In this document: positions 29,803 to 39,511 of the stretch, in pieces
Position numbering within the stretch: position 1 is the first letter of the stretch
How the letters are laid out: the number at the start of each line of letters is the position of its first letter
Source: Rudaea sp.
GTDB lineage: Bacteria > Pseudomonadota > Gammaproteobacteria > Xanthomonadales > Rhodanobacteraceae
Assembly: GCA_031291055.1 (NCBI GenBank)
Contig: JARLJU010000204.1
Coordinates: 1-64,000 of the forward strand
Length of the DNA stretch: 64,000 nucleotides
Reading direction: 5' to 3'
The notes under the pieces: generated by a model
What the model was told of the DNA's origin: nothing
The model's database searches: none
The model's input: the letters and a program-made list of their open reading frames with translations, nothing else
Translations under genes and position numbers: made by a program

Positions 29803-30419
29803 GTCAAAACCTGTTTTAGTGAAGACGCTGCAACCAGGGCATTCAGACGCCCGATTGCACGCGCCAGGATTGATTTGGAATAACTTTCGCTCTGACCGAA
29901 CAGCGCGGCCAGTTCGCTGTGCGTGTAGCCTTCGAATTCGTGCAGCACCAGTACGGCACGTGCACGTGGCGGCAGGCGTCCCAGCAGCGACCATGCATCG
30001 ACCATATTAGCCGCCTCTGGGCCGTCGCTGGTCAGATGCGCGAACAGGGCTTCTGGATCGTCTTCGACGCCATGCCGCTGGCGGCGCAGCTGATCGATGC
30101 AGGCATTCGCCGCCAGTCGCTTCAGCCACGCTCCGAACGGCGCGTCACCGCGGTAGCTGCCGACGGTATCCATCATTTTGAGGAAAACCTCCTGCACCAG
30201 ATCTTCCGCCTGCTGACGATCTCCGAGCATGCGCAGAGCCAGATTGAAGCAAGGCCGGCCGAAGCACTGGTAAAGAGTCGCGAACGCCTGCATGTCGCCG
30301 CGCTGCGCACGAGCCAAGGTCATCGCCTCGACGTTCTGCGCAAACCCGACACCCCGATCGCTGGCAGCCGGCTCTTGCGCAGCGCGATCCTGTGAGGCCC
30401 GGTTTTGTACGGCATGCAT
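29784..30419 (-). CDS. ECF-type RNA polymerase sigma factor
   Basis: 211 aa using the ATG that gives MHAVQNRASQ; the longer track ORF is unlikely. Region 2 (FATLYQCFGRPCFNLALRMLGDRQQAEDLVQEVFLKMM) and region 4 (LPPRARAVLVLHEFEGYTHSELAALFGQSESYSKSILARA) are intact. It should direct polymerase to a small set of promoters and be held by the product of the overlapping next gene. It stands fourth from the downstream end of no obvious repeat; functionally it heads the PDZ, pseudo-beta-lactamase, protease and FHA genes. The start is weakly supported by its ribosome-binding site. Confidence 0.85.
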   Translation of the reverse strand: MHAVQNRASQDRAAQEPAASDRGVGFAQNVEAMTLARAQRGDMQAFATLYQCFGRPCFNLALRMLGDRQQAEDLVQEVFLKMMDTVGSYRGDAPFGAWLKRLAANACIDQLRRQRHGVEDDPEALFAHLTSDGPEAANMVDAWSLLGRLPPRARAVLVLHEFEGYTHSELAALFGQSESYSKSILARAIGRLNALVAASSLKQVLTCPHEN

Positions 30420-30456
30420 TGGAATAAGGACGTTTGCGCGGCGTCCGCCGTCGCAA

Positions 30457-32094
30457 TCACCCTGACGGCAAATACCGGCGCAGGAGCTGAACCTGCTGAA
30501 TGCGCATTTTCGGCACCACGAATTGCGCATCGCCACCACCGCCATTGACGCGCAGTTCGACCCCCGTGTCATCGGCGCCGATCACGTAACCTTCGACCTT
30601 CTTGCCGCCTTCGGTGATCAGCCGCACCCGGCGACCCTGCGCGTCCTTGAGCCGCGCGTATTCGATGACGTCGTAGTCGTGGTACTCGGGCGGGGGTGCG
30701 CCCAGGCGTTCGATCGTAGGCTTCCACACCAGGGCCATGGTCGAGCCCGGGGGCGGTGGCGGTGTACTTGGCAGAAAATCCGGCGTGCTGCGCGGCGACA
30801 CCGGCCTGGGCGGCTGCGGCAACCTGGCTTCCGCGCGATCCAGCTCGTCAAGCCCCATATTCGGCCCCGGCGGACGACCCGGCGGACTCGCCGCGGGCGG
30901 AGTCGCCGCCACGGGTTTCGCCGCTGCGGTGATGCTTTCGGCAGGCACGTGCGCGATGGCGGCGGCTGCTGTGCCGGACGGCGGTATTGTCGCAGTGACG
31001 GGGGGCATGGATGGCGAAGGTGGCACAGGCACCGGGATCGACGCGGTACCGGACAGGTTGCCGGTCACCGCCGCGATCGGCGTCGACGGTGGTGTATCCG
31101 CGACCGTCTCGGCCTGCGCAGGCGCAGCGAAACTCAGCCGGAACATTACCGGTGGCGTGTCTTGATAACGGGCGGTGACGTTGAGCTGGCGCAACAGATC
31201 TTCCGGTGCGAGGGTCAAACCCGTGCCAGCCACGAAACTGCTGTTGGGCAGGCTGAGGATGCTCGCCTGGCCGCCGGATTCAACCAGATGGCGATACAGC
31301 TTCATCAGCTCGTTGCTGGCCTGGATGCCGTGCTGCTGCAGCAGCGCCTGCACTGCGGCGACATGCTGCTCGGCGAATTGTCCCGGCCCGATGCTCGCCC
31401 GCTGCCCGCAGAACCGGTTGCGGCGCTCCAGGTAACCCAGGTCGGAATAGTCCATCGAGAGCTGGTCGACGTGCAGCTTGTCCAGCGCCATCGGACCTTT
31501 CGGATCGAACGGGTGCACTTCGGCTTCCAGGGCCAGTTTGGCGAATCCGGGCGACGCCAGGGTCAAGGTCAGATCCAGCGTCTTGCTGTCCATGTCGTAA
31601 CGATAGTCGACACGTTGTCGCGTATCGCCGACGCTCACACCCATCTTGCTGTAATCGGCAGGAGCAAACGCGCTGACGCCACAACCCAGTGTTTCAAACG
31701 GCACCAGGGTCGAGGGGTTGAGCCATTGGCTGTCAAGCCATGGCATGGAGGGCAGCTTCAGGCCGCTTACCGAGACCCCGAACCGCGGCGGCAGGAGACT
31801 TTCGCTGAACAGCGCGTGCTTGAGCAGCCAGAACACCCCCGGGGTCTCCACGGCGACACTGTCCGCATGAAACACATCCTGGGTCTTGTCGCGCTTGACG
31901 GCGACATTGACGCCGCTCAGGTTCACGCTGCCGTCGAGTCCGGCCGAGATGCTGTCGTAATGCACCTGCGCGTATGGCGCCAGCGCAGCCGTGATCCGCT
32001 GTGCGTCCTGCCCTACTTCGTACCAGGCCAGTAGCTTCAGCACACCCGCAAGCAGAATGCCCGCGAGGGCAAGATTACGCAGCAGTTTCCACAT
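30457..32094 (-). CDS. Membrane-anchored periplasmic protein of unknown function, Pro-rich linker
   Basis: 545 aa from the ATG giving MWKLLRNLALAGILLAGVLKLLAW, an uncleaved anchor or signal. Residues about 30-320 form a beta-rich domain reminiscent of proteins that line lipid-transport or AsmA-like assemblies (SISAGLDGSVNLSGVNVAV), though I cannot name the family. A Pro/Ala-rich linker of about 130 residues follows. The C-terminal 60 residues look like a small SH3-like barrel (RVRLITEGGKKVEGYVIGADDTGVELRV). It starts 91 bp after the phosphopantetheinyl transferase gene and ends 37 bp before the sigma factor. Confidence 0.6.
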   Translation of the reverse strand: MWKLLRNLALAGILLAGVLKLLAWYEVGQDAQRITAALAPYAQVHYDSISAGLDGSVNLSGVNVAVKRDKTQDVFHADSVAVETPGVFWLLKHALFSESLLPPRFGVSVSGLKLPSMPWLDSQWLNPSTLVPFETLGCGVSAFAPADYSKMGVSVGDTRQRVDYRYDMDSKTLDLTLTLASPGFAKLALEAEVHPFDPKGPMALDKLHVDQLSMDYSDLGYLERRNRFCGQRASIGPGQFAEQHVAAVQALLQQHGIQASNELMKLYRHLVESGGQASILSLPNSSFVAGTGLTLAPEDLLRQLNVTARYQDTPPVMFRLSFAAPAQAETVADTPPSTPIAAVTGNLSGTASIPVPVPPSPSMPPVTATIPPSGTAAAAIAHVPAESITAAAKPVAATPPAASPPGRPPGPNMGLDELDRAEARLPQPPRPVSPRSTPDFLPSTPPPPPGSTMALVWKPTIERLGAPPPEYHDYDVIEYARLKDAQGRRVRLITEGGKKVEGYVIGADDTGVELRVNGGGGDAQFVVPKMRIQQVQLLRRYLPSG

Positions 32095-32185
32095 TCGGAT
32101 AAACCTTGCGCCGGACCCGAAACTTAGCTGGATTAGGCACGCGGGGCAATGGCCGTTGGGCACGGACTGCCTCTGCGGCGGTGTT

Positions 32186-32854
32186 CTAGGGCATTGGCGG
32201 ACTTGCCGCATAGGCATGAATCCTGCGCGCCGGGCCGCGCCACGCCACGGCACCGGAGTACGCCGGAGCGGGGCGCAGCTGCACGACATGCCACAACGCC
32301 GGCGTCGGTTCGCCATCGAGCTTTTGCAGGCCAAGGACTCTGCCGGAGGCATCCAGCTCGAAGACCAGGCGATGAAGGCCGAAGGCGATGCCATGCCCCA
32401 GCGCCTTCAACACGGCTTCCTTGCAACTCCACAGGCGCATGAAGGCTGCCTCGCGCCGATCCGCAGGCAATCCGGCCAGTAACGCAGCTTCAGCGGGATC
32501 GAAATAGCGCCGCGCCAGGTCCAGCACTGGCCGCAGCCGTCGTGGCGTTTCCAGATCCGTGCCCAACGCCTGCCCGCGGCTCACCCCGACCAGCAAAGCG
32601 CCGCCGCTGTGCGAAAGATTGAATTCCAGCCCCGCCGCGTCGCGCAGGCCGGGCTTGCCATGCATGTTGCGCTCGATTCGCAACCGCTCGGGGCCGCTTT
32701 CCAGGTAACCGGCGAGCAGTGCGCGCAGCGGCAGCGATTGCGCCACGTCGTGCGCCGGCGTTGGCCATTGCGCGAAAAACCACAAGTGGATTTCCCCGTC
32801 TGCGAGCGGCGGCGGTTGTTCTTGCACAAAATCACGCGCAACGAGTTCTTGCAT
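32186..32854 (-). CDS. 4'-phosphopantetheinyl transferase superfamily protein (Sfp type)
   Basis: 222 aa from the ATG giving MQELVARDFV. The family motifs are present: FNLSHSGG, GTDLETPRRL (Mg-binding Asp and Glu) and FMRLWSCKEAVLKALGHGI (W-x-x-KEA). It transfers phosphopantetheine from CoA to carrier-protein serines. Sfp-type length suggests activity on a secondary-metabolite, aryl-polyene or fatty-acid carrier; no carrier protein is in the window. It is divergent from crbS across 151 bp. Confidence 0.88.
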   Translation of the reverse strand: MQELVARDFVQEQPPPLADGEIHLWFFAQWPTPAHDVAQSLPLRALLAGYLESGPERLRIERNMHGKPGLRDAAGLEFNLSHSGGALLVGVSRGQALGTDLETPRRLRPVLDLARRYFDPAEAALLAGLPADRREAAFMRLWSCKEAVLKALGHGIAFGLHRLVFELDASGRVLGLQKLDGEPTPALWHVVQLRPAPAYSGAVAWRGPARRIHAYAASPPMP

Positions 32855-33005
32855 GGGTGCATGCTTGGTGTTCGCGCGGTTTCGGTCAAGCACCATCGGC
32901 CGAAGACCGGGGCGGCGGCAAGGGCATTGCCGCAGTGCAAGGCGCGCAAACGGCGCCAGCCAACTACACTCCCTCGCGGATAGTGCCAAGGGGCGGGGAG
33001 CTGCC

Positions 33006-36000
33006 GTGATCGCGGGCTGGGTGTTGCTGTTGGTATCGCTGGTGTACGTGGCCGCGCTGTTTGCTCTGGCCTACTACGGCGATCGGCGCCCGCTGTACCC
33101 CAACCATGCCTGGCTGCGGCCCGTGGTGTACAGCCTGGCACTGGCCGTGTACTGCTCGTCATGGACGTTCTACGGCGCTGTCGGCAGTGCGGCGGGTGCC
33201 AGCCTGTCCTATCTGCCGATCTATCTCGGGCCGATCCTGCTGTTCGTATTGGGCAGCGGCCTGTTCCGCCGCCTCACCCTCGTGGCCAAGCAGCGCAACA
33301 TCACCTCGATCGCGGATTTCATCGCTTCGCGCTTCGGCAAATCGCACCGCCTCGCCGCGCTGGTGACGCTGATTGCGGTCACTGCGGCGATTCCGTATCT
33401 GGCGCTGCAATTCAAGGCGGTGGCGATGAGCATCGACACCCTGAGCGGCCACGATGGCGCGAACATGCCCTTGCTGCACGACAGTGCGTTCTACATCGCC
33501 CTGCTGCTGGCGATGTTCGCGATCCTGTTCGGTACGCGCCAGATCGATGCCACCGAACATCACCACGGCATGATGCTGGCTGTGGCCACCGAATCCCTGG
33601 TCAAATTGATTGCTTTTGTCGCGATCGGCATCTATGCGCTGTCGCTTGGCGGCATTGCCGCTGCGGTCGAGCCGCCGCTGCACGAACTGGCAACGCAGGG
33701 ATTGCCGGCCGGCTTCGTGACCCAGACCCTGCTGGCGTACGTTGCGATGTTCTGTCTGCCGCGCCAGTTCCAGGTCGGCGTCGTCGAGTGCGAAAACCCC
33801 GCGGATGTGCGCCATGCGCGACACCTGTTTCCGGTCTACCTGCTGCTGATCAGCTTCATGGTATTGCCGATAGTTGCCGCGGGCATGTCGCAGGCACGCG
33901 CCAGCGGCGTCAATCCTGACATCTATCTGCTCTGGTTGCCGCTGGCCAACGGGCACACCTTGCTGGCGACATTCGCCTACCTGGGCGGTTTCTCCGCCGC
34001 CACCGGAATGGTCATTGTGGAATCTGTTGCATTGTCCACAATGATCAGCAACGACCTGGTGATGCCGGCGCTTCTGCGCGTGCGTCGGTTGGGGCTCGAG
34101 CGTCGCGGTGACCTGTCGTCGCTGGTGCTCAAGGTGCGGCGCATCGCGATCGTGGTGCTGGCAGGTCTGGCGTACGGCTACTATCGCGCCATCACCCGCA
34201 ACGTCAATCTGGCTTCCATCGGCCTGCTCGCCTTCGTTGCCCTGGCCCAGTTCGCGCCGGCGATCGTAAGCGCGCTGTACTGGCGCGGCGCCAGTCGTGT
34301 CGGCGTCAGCGCCGGACTGGTCGCCGGGTTCGCGATCTGGACATATACCCTGCTGTTGCCGAGCCTGGCCGACGCTGGGTGGTTGCCACAGGGCTGGGTG
34401 CACGACGGCGTGTTCGGCGTCAGCTGGCTGCAGCCGCGCGCCCTGTTCCATTTGCACGGCTGGGATGCGATCACTCATGGCGCGTTCTGGTCGCTGCTGA
34501 CCAATATTGCGTGCCTGGTATTCCTCTCGCTGCGCTTCCGCCCGAGCGTTGAGGAGCGTCTGCGCGCCGCGACTTTCCTCGATCCCTACGCCGAACGCGC
34601 AGTCGCAGTGGGCGACTGGCGCGGACGCGTCCCGGTCGCCGACCTGCGTGTGCTCGCCGGGCGCATTCTCGGCGAACGTCATGCCGCACGTGCGTTCGAG
34701 GAATATGCGCAGTCGGTACCGGTCGCAACCGCATCATCCAGTGCGGTTGCCGATCGTGCCCTGCTGCAGTTCACCGAACGCCTGCTGGCCGGTGCGATCG
34801 GCGCGGCTTCCGCGCGGCGCATGCTGACCAGTGCACTGCGCGGCACCGGCCTGGATCTTTCCGAAGCGGCGATCCTGCTCGATGAAACTTCGCAGGAACT
34901 GCGCTTCAGCCGCGAACTGATCGCGGTGACGTTCGACAACATGAGTCAGGGTATCAGCGTAGTCGATGCGCAGTTGCGCATCGTGGCCTGGAATCGCCGC
35001 TACCTCGACCTGTTTCCGTACCAGGAAGGCTTCGTCTACGTGGGCCGACCGGTCATCGACCTGCTGCGATACAACGCGCAGCTGGGGTTGCTCGGCGATG
35101 GCGACTGCGAACGACTGGTACAGCGCAGGCTGGAACATCTGAGTCGTGGCACCCAGCATGTCTATGTGCGCGAACGCCCCGACGGGCGCGTGATCGAGAC
35201 GCGCGGCGAACCGCTGCCGGGCGGTGGCTACCTGACCACGTTCAGCGACATCACCGATTACAAGCGCGCCGAGCTGGCACTGCGCGAAGCCAACGAAACG
35301 CTGGAGCTTGGCGTTGCCCGGCGCACGCAGGAATTGCGCGAGGCGCTGACTGCGCAAGAACAGGCCAAACGACAGGCCGAGGCGGCGAACGCGAGCAAGA
35401 CCCGCTTTCTCGCCGCCGCCTCGCACGACCTGCTGCAGCCGCTCAATGCGGCGCGCCTGTTTACCTCCGCGCTGCGCCATCAGCCGCAGCTGGATGAAGA
35501 ATCGGCGCAATTGGCCGAACGCATCGACACCGCATTCAAGTCCGCCGAGGAACTGCTCGATACCCTGCTCGAGGCGTCGCGCCTGGACGCCGGTCGCCAA
35601 CGTGTCGAAATAGCGACGATCGCCCTGAGCGAAGTATTCGAGCCGATGCGCCTGCAGTTTTCCGTGCTCGCCAATGCGCGCGGCTTGGGCTTGCGCGTGC
35701 TGCCGACGCGATTGTGCGTGCGCAGCGATCCGCAGTTGTTGCGGCGCATCGTGCAGAACTTCCTTTCCAATGCGCTGCGTTACACGCGCAGTGGCCGTAT
35801 CGTGCTTGGCGCGCGCCGCCGCGGCGACTGCGTGAGCATTGAAGTCTGGGACACCGGCCCCGGCATCGCGCCGCGCTACCAGAGCGCCATTTTCGACGAG
35901 TTCCAGCGCCTGGATCAGCCCTCGCCCTGGGGCGAGAAAGGACTGGGCCTGGGACTGGCGATCTGCGAGCGCATCGCGCGCATGCTCGGGCATCGACTCG

Positions 36001-36509
36001 CGCTGCGTTCGCGACCTGGGCGCGGCAGTGTGTTCTCGGTGGAAGTCGCGCGCGCTGCCGCGGGATCAATCGTCGTGGCGCCCGTGCGCCGGCGCCCGCT
36101 GACGCCGGGCATTGTCGGTGGCCTGCACGCGCTGTGCCTGGATAACGACAGCACAATCCTCGATGGAATGGCTGCGCTGCTGACGCGCTGGCAGATGACC
36201 TGCGACATTTGCGTCAATGTGGAAGAGGCAAGAAATGCAATTGCGCAGCGCCGGCCGAATATCATCCTGGCTGACTATCATCTGGATGAAGTGTCCAATG
36301 GGCTCGACGCGCTCGACCTGCTGTGCGGCGCATGCGTACCGCCCGCGCCGGGTGCCCTGATCACGGCCGACGCCAGTTCCGAGCTGAAGTCGCATGCGCG
36401 CGAGCGCGGCTATGCGCTATTGCGCAAGCCAGTCAAACCCGCCGCATTGCGCGCCCTGATCGCCCAGCTCGGCGGTGCCGGCGCAAACATGGCGCAGCCG
36501 GCCGCATAG
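33006..36509 (+). CDS. crbS: CrbS-type hybrid sensor kinase fused to a sodium/solute-symporter domain
   Basis: 1167 aa from a GTG with GGGGAG about 7 nt upstream; the track ORF begins earlier in a shadow. About 13 membrane helices with SSF/SLC5 features (ITSIADFIASRFGKS, YLALQFKAVAMSI) occupy residues 1-500. A linker, a PAS-like domain (NMSQGISVVDAQLRIVAWN), HisKA with His807 (SHDLLQPLNAARL), a HATPase (NFLSNALRYTRSG, DTGPGIAP, GLGLGLAICERI) and a receiver with Asp1090 (IILADYHLDE) follow. This architecture, beside a LuxR-type regulator and acs, matches CrbS/MxtR of Vibrio and Pseudomonas, which controls acetate use. Symbol assigned by architecture and context. Confidence 0.85.
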   Translation: MIAGWVLLLVSLVYVAALFALAYYGDRRPLYPNHAWLRPVVYSLALAVYCSSWTFYGAVGSAAGASLSYLPIYLGPILLFVLGSGLFRRLTLVAKQRNITSIADFIASRFGKSHRLAALVTLIAVTAAIPYLALQFKAVAMSIDTLSGHDGANMPLLHDSAFYIALLLAMFAILFGTRQIDATEHHHGMMLAVATESLVKLIAFVAIGIYALSLGGIAAAVEPPLHELATQGLPAGFVTQTLLAYVAMFCLPRQFQVGVVECENPADVRHARHLFPVYLLLISFMVLPIVAAGMSQARASGVNPDIYLLWLPLANGHTLLATFAYLGGFSAATGMVIVESVALSTMISNDLVMPALLRVRRLGLERRGDLSSLVLKVRRIAIVVLAGLAYGYYRAITRNVNLASIGLLAFVALAQFAPAIVSALYWRGASRVGVSAGLVAGFAIWTYTLLLPSLADAGWLPQGWVHDGVFGVSWLQPRALFHLHGWDAITHGAFWSLLTNIACLVFLSLRFRPSVEERLRAATFLDPYAERAVAVGDWRGRVPVADLRVLAGRILGERHAARAFEEYAQSVPVATASSSAVADRALLQFTERLLAGAIGAASARRMLTSALRGTGLDLSEAAILLDETSQELRFSRELIAVTFDNMSQGISVVDAQLRIVAWNRRYLDLFPYQEGFVYVGRPVIDLLRYNAQLGLLGDGDCERLVQRRLEHLSRGTQHVYVRERPDGRVIETRGEPLPGGGYLTTFSDITDYKRAELALREANETLELGVARRTQELREALTAQEQAKRQAEAANASKTRFLAAASHDLLQPLNAARLFTSALRHQPQLDEESAQLAERIDTAFKSAEELLDTLLEASRLDAGRQRVEIATIALSEVFEPMRLQFSVLANARGLGLRVLPTRLCVRSDPQLLRRIVQNFLSNALRYTRSGRIVLGARRRGDCVSIEVWDTGPGIAPRYQSAIFDEFQRLDQPSPWGEKGLGLGLAICERIARMLGHRLALRSRPGRGSVFSVEVARAAAGSIVVAPVRRRPLTPGIVGGLHALCLDNDSTILDGMAALLTRWQMTCDICVNVEEARNAIAQRRPNIILADYHLDEVSNGLDALDLLCGACVPPAPGALITADASSELKSHARERGYALLRKPVKPAALRALIAQLGGAGANMAQPAA

Positions 36510-36523
36510 GGGCGGGGCAAGCA

Positions 36524-37189
36524 TCATTTCATGGATTCGATCGAATCCAGCGCCGGTTCGAAAGCCAGGTGGCTGGCGAGCAGCGCCACCTGGGTACGGT
36601 TGCCGACATGCAATTTGCGCATGATCGCAGTCATATGCGCCTTGATTGTGGCTTCCGACACGTTCAACTCGTATGCAATCTGCTTGTTCAACAAGCCTTC
36701 GGCGATCATGCCCAGTACACGGAATTGTTGCGGCGTGAGTTCGGCGACGCCGGCCGCCGCGCTCGCCTCCGCCGATTCCAGCGGCCGGATGGTCGGGGCC
36801 ACATGCAGCGGCAACCAGACATCGCCGTCGAGCACGCGGCGCACTGCGGTCACGATGGTATCCACCGAAGCCGATTTCGGGATATAGCCGGAGGCGCCAT
36901 GCCCCATCGCGCGCTGGATCACGCGTGCGTCTTCCTGCGCGGATACGACCACGACGGGCAATCCCGGTTGCTGCCCGCGCACGTGGGCCAGCGCGGAGAA
37001 GCCATGCGCGCCTGGCATGTGCAGATCCAGCAGCAGCAGCTCGGCGTCGGGATGGGTTTCGACCAGGGTCTGCAGCCCTGACACACTGTCCGCGTCGAAC
37101 AGGACGGAATCCGGCACAGCCTGTGTCACCGCGCGCATCAAGGCGTCGCGGAACAAGGGGTGATCGTCGGCAATCAGGATTTCGCGCAT
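36524..37189 (-). CDS. crbR: CrbR/ErdR-type response regulator (LuxR HTH)
   Basis: 221 aa from the ATG giving MREILIADDHPLFRDAL. The receiver has the acidic pair ADDH, phospho-acceptor Asp55 (LLLLDLHMPG) and Lys (GYIPKSAS). The LuxR-type HTH reads LTPQQFRVLGMIAEGLLNKQIAYELNVSEATIKAHM. It lies tail-to-tail with crbS, 14 bp apart, and just after acs on the same strand as acs. In Vibrio cholerae and pseudomonads the homologous regulator activates acs; the same role here is inferred. Confidence 0.85.
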   Translation of the reverse strand: MREILIADDHPLFRDALMRAVTQAVPDSVLFDADSVSGLQTLVETHPDAELLLLDLHMPGAHGFSALAHVRGQQPGLPVVVVSAQEDARVIQRAMGHGASGYIPKSASVDTIVTAVRRVLDGDVWLPLHVAPTIRPLESAEASAAAGVAELTPQQFRVLGMIAEGLLNKQIAYELNVSEATIKAHMTAIMRKLHVGNRTQVALLASHLAFEPALDSIESMK

Positions 37190-37268
37190 GGTTGGGTGAG
37201 CAAGGCCAGGGCTGATGAGCAACCGCGCTGGCGCGGCGCCTTGACCCGTAGCGTTCAAATCTCGTTTC

Positions 37269-39209
37269 TCACCTCACCAGCCGTTCGTTGACCAGGTTCT
37301 GGACCACGGTGGGGTCGGCAAGCGTGGAAATATCACCAAGTTGATCGGGCTGGTTCTCGGCGATCTTGCGCAGGATCCGGCGCATGATCTTGCCAGAGCG
37401 AGTCTTCGGCAGGCCCGGCGCCCACTGCAACTGGTCGGGCGTCGCGATGGGGCCGATTTCCTTGCGCACGTGGGCGATCAATTCCTTGCGCAGCGCGTCG
37501 TCGGACGCAACGCCGCTTTTCAGCGTCACATAGGCGTAAATACCCTGGCCCTTGATATCGTGCGGGTAGCCCACGACCGCAGCCTCGGCAACCTTCGCAT
37601 GCGCGACCAGCGCGCTCTCGACTTCCGCCGTGCCAAGGCGATGACCGGAGACGTTGATGACATCGTCGACGCGGCCGGTGATCCAGTAGTAACCGTCGGC
37701 GTCGCGGCGCGCGCCGTCACCAGTGAAATAAGTGCCTGGATAGGTCTTGAAGTAGGTATCGACGAAACGCTGGTGGTCGCCGTAGACCGTGCGCATCTGG
37801 CCCGGCCAGGAATCCAGCAGTACGAGGTTGCCCTCGCACTCGCCGTCGAGGACCTTGCCGTCCGCATTCACGATCGCCGGCCGGATGCCGAAGAACGGTT
37901 TGGTCGCCGAGCCCGGTTTTTGCGCGATCGCCCCGGGCAGCGGCGTGATCAGGATGCCGCCGGTCTCGGTTTGCCACCAGGTGTCGACGATCGGACAGCG
38001 GCCATCGCCGACGACGCGCCAGTACCATTCCCAGGCCTCGGGATTGATCGGCTCGCCGACGCTGCCGAGCAGGCGCAAACTCGACCTTCTCCACTTTTTC
38101 ACCGGTTCCTCGCCATCGCGCATCAGTGCGCGGATCGCGGTCGGCGCGGTGTAGAACAGCGTCACCTTGTGCTTGTCGACGACCTGCCAGAAGCGTCCGG
38201 AATCCGGATAGTTCGGCACTCCTTCGAACATCAGCGACGTCGCGCCGTTGGCGAGCGGGCCATAGACGATGTAACTGTGCCCGGTGACCCAGCCGACGTC
38301 GGCGGTGCACCAGTAGATGTCCTCTTCGCGCAGGTCGAATACGCATTCGTGCGTGTAGCTAGCGAATACTCCATAACCGCCGGTGCTATGCAGGACACCC
38401 TTGGGCTGGCCGGTCGAGCCCGAGGTATACAAAATGAACAGAGGATGTTCGGCATTCACCGGCGTCGGCTCGCAATCGGTGCTCTGCGCCGCCATCAGGT
38501 CGCCCCACCAGCGATCGCGTGGCGCCTGCATGGCGACCGGGGTGCCGGTGCGCTTGACCACGAGCACGGTCTCCACGCTCGTGGTGCCCGGACGCTTCAA
38601 GGCTTCGTCCACGTTGACCTTCAGCGGCACTTTCTTGCCGCCACGCAAGCCTTCGTCGGCAGTGATCACGAGCTTGGAGGTGGAATCGGCGATGCGCCCG
38701 GCCAGCGAATCCGGCGAGAAACCGCCAAACACGACGGTGTGCACGGCGCCGATGCGCGCACAGGCCAGCATCGCCACTGCCGCTTCCGGAATCATCGGCA
38801 GGTAGATCGCGACCCGGTCGCCCTTGTTCACGCCGAGATGCTTGAGCAAATTTGCACATTTACACACTTGCGCGTGCAACTCGCGGTAGCTGATCGCCTT
38901 CGATTCGGCCGGATCGTCGCCTTCCCACAGGATCGCGGTCTTGTCACCGCGTGCGGCCAGATGCCGGTCGAGGCAGTTGGCCGACAGATTCAGTTCGCCG
39001 TCAGCGTACCAGCGAACATGCAGATTGTCGGCAGCGAACGACACGTCCTTGACCTGCGTGTACCCACGGGTCCAGTCCAGGCGTTTGCCGATGCGCCCCC
39101 AGAAACCTTCAGGGTCGCGTACCGACTCGGCATACAGGGCGGCATAGTCGGGAGCGCGCAGGCGGGCCGCAGCGGCGAATGCATCGGGGACGGGGTGAAG
39201 GTGGGACAT
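37269..39209 (-). CDS. acs: Acetyl-CoA synthetase (AMP-forming)
   Basis: 646 aa, standard Acs length, from the ATG giving [11 protein letters not shown] with GGAG 8-9 nt upstream. Core motifs include [17 protein letters not shown] (P-loop of the ANL superfamily), [28 protein letters not shown] and the C-terminal [14 protein letters not shown], whose Lys is the acetylation switch in the family. It converts acetate, ATP and CoA to acetyl-CoA. Transcription is divergent from an MFS permease across 302 bp that contain a perfect palindrome. Confidence 0.97.
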   Translation of the reverse strand: MSHLHPVPDAFAAAARLRAPDYAALYAESVRDPEGFWGRIGKRLDWTRGYTQVKDVSFAADNLHVRWYADGELNLSANCLDRHLAARGDKTAILWEGDDPAESKAISYRELHAQVCKCANLLKHLGVNKGDRVAIYLPMIPEAAVAMLACARIGAVHTVVFGGFSPDSLAGRIADSTSKLVITADEGLRGGKKVPLKVNVDEALKRPGTTSVETVLVVKRTGTPVAMQAPRDRWWGDLMAAQSTDCEPTPVNAEHPLFILYTSGSTGQPKGVLHSTGGYGVFASYTHECVFDLREEDIYWCTADVGWVTGHSYIVYGPLANGATSLMFEGVPNYPDSGRFWQVVDKHKVTLFYTAPTAIRALMRDGEEPVKKWRRSSLRLLGSVGEPINPEAWEWYWRVVGDGRCPIVDTWWQTETGGILITPLPGAIAQKPGSATKPFFGIRPAIVNADGKVLDGECEGNLVLLDSWPGQMRTVYGDHQRFVDTYFKTYPGTYFTGDGARRDADGYYWITGRVDDVINVSGHRLGTAEVESALVAHAKVAEAAVVGYPHDIKGQGIYAYVTLKSGVASDDALRKELIAHVRKEIGPIATPDQLQWAPGLPKTRSGKIMRRILRKIAENQPDQLGDISTLADPTVVQNLVNERLVR

Positions 39210-39511
39210 GTTCGATTCTCCGGATCTTGAAGATCGCGCCCGAGTGGATGAAGCCACAGTAGCCGGCGCCGTTGTCTGACCAATACGACTTTCGTCGCAT
39301 TCGCGCAAGTCGTTCGACCAAAGGCGTATGGTTCGGGCGAAAAGGGAGGGGCAGTCTGTCGTGTACTCGTCACAAAGTGAAGGTACACCTTCAGCCACGT
39401 CAGTCCGTTGCGTGCAGCAGCGATGCTGAAATGTGCCGGAGCAATCCGGAAAACCAAGAAGGGTGACCTGCACGGGGTTTTTATCGGCACAACAATTCCG
39501 GGGAGTGATTC
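39210..39511. promoter_or_regulatory. Divergent regulatory region between acs and the MFS permease
   Basis: 302 bp without a gene. Besides the palindrome listed separately it holds short inverted elements (CGAC-TTTC-GTCG near 39288 and ACCA..TGGT near 39320). GGGGAG lies 7 nt before the permease ATG. No clear sigma-70 or sigma-54 promoter could be assigned for either gene. Confidence 0.6.
39378..39393. promoter_or_regulatory. Palindromic operator candidate upstream of acs
   Basis: TGAAGGT-AC-ACCTTCA is a perfect 16-bp inverted repeat, 169 bp from the acs ATG and 118 bp from the permease ATG. A dimeric LuxR-type regulator such as CrbR could bind it; that is an inference from position only. 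Confidence 0.45.

Noticed and set aside
34013-34043. Inverted repeat CATTGTGGA/TCCACAATG with 13-nt loop
   Set aside because: It lies within conserved crbS membrane-domain codons and has no positional reason to act as a regulatory hairpin.
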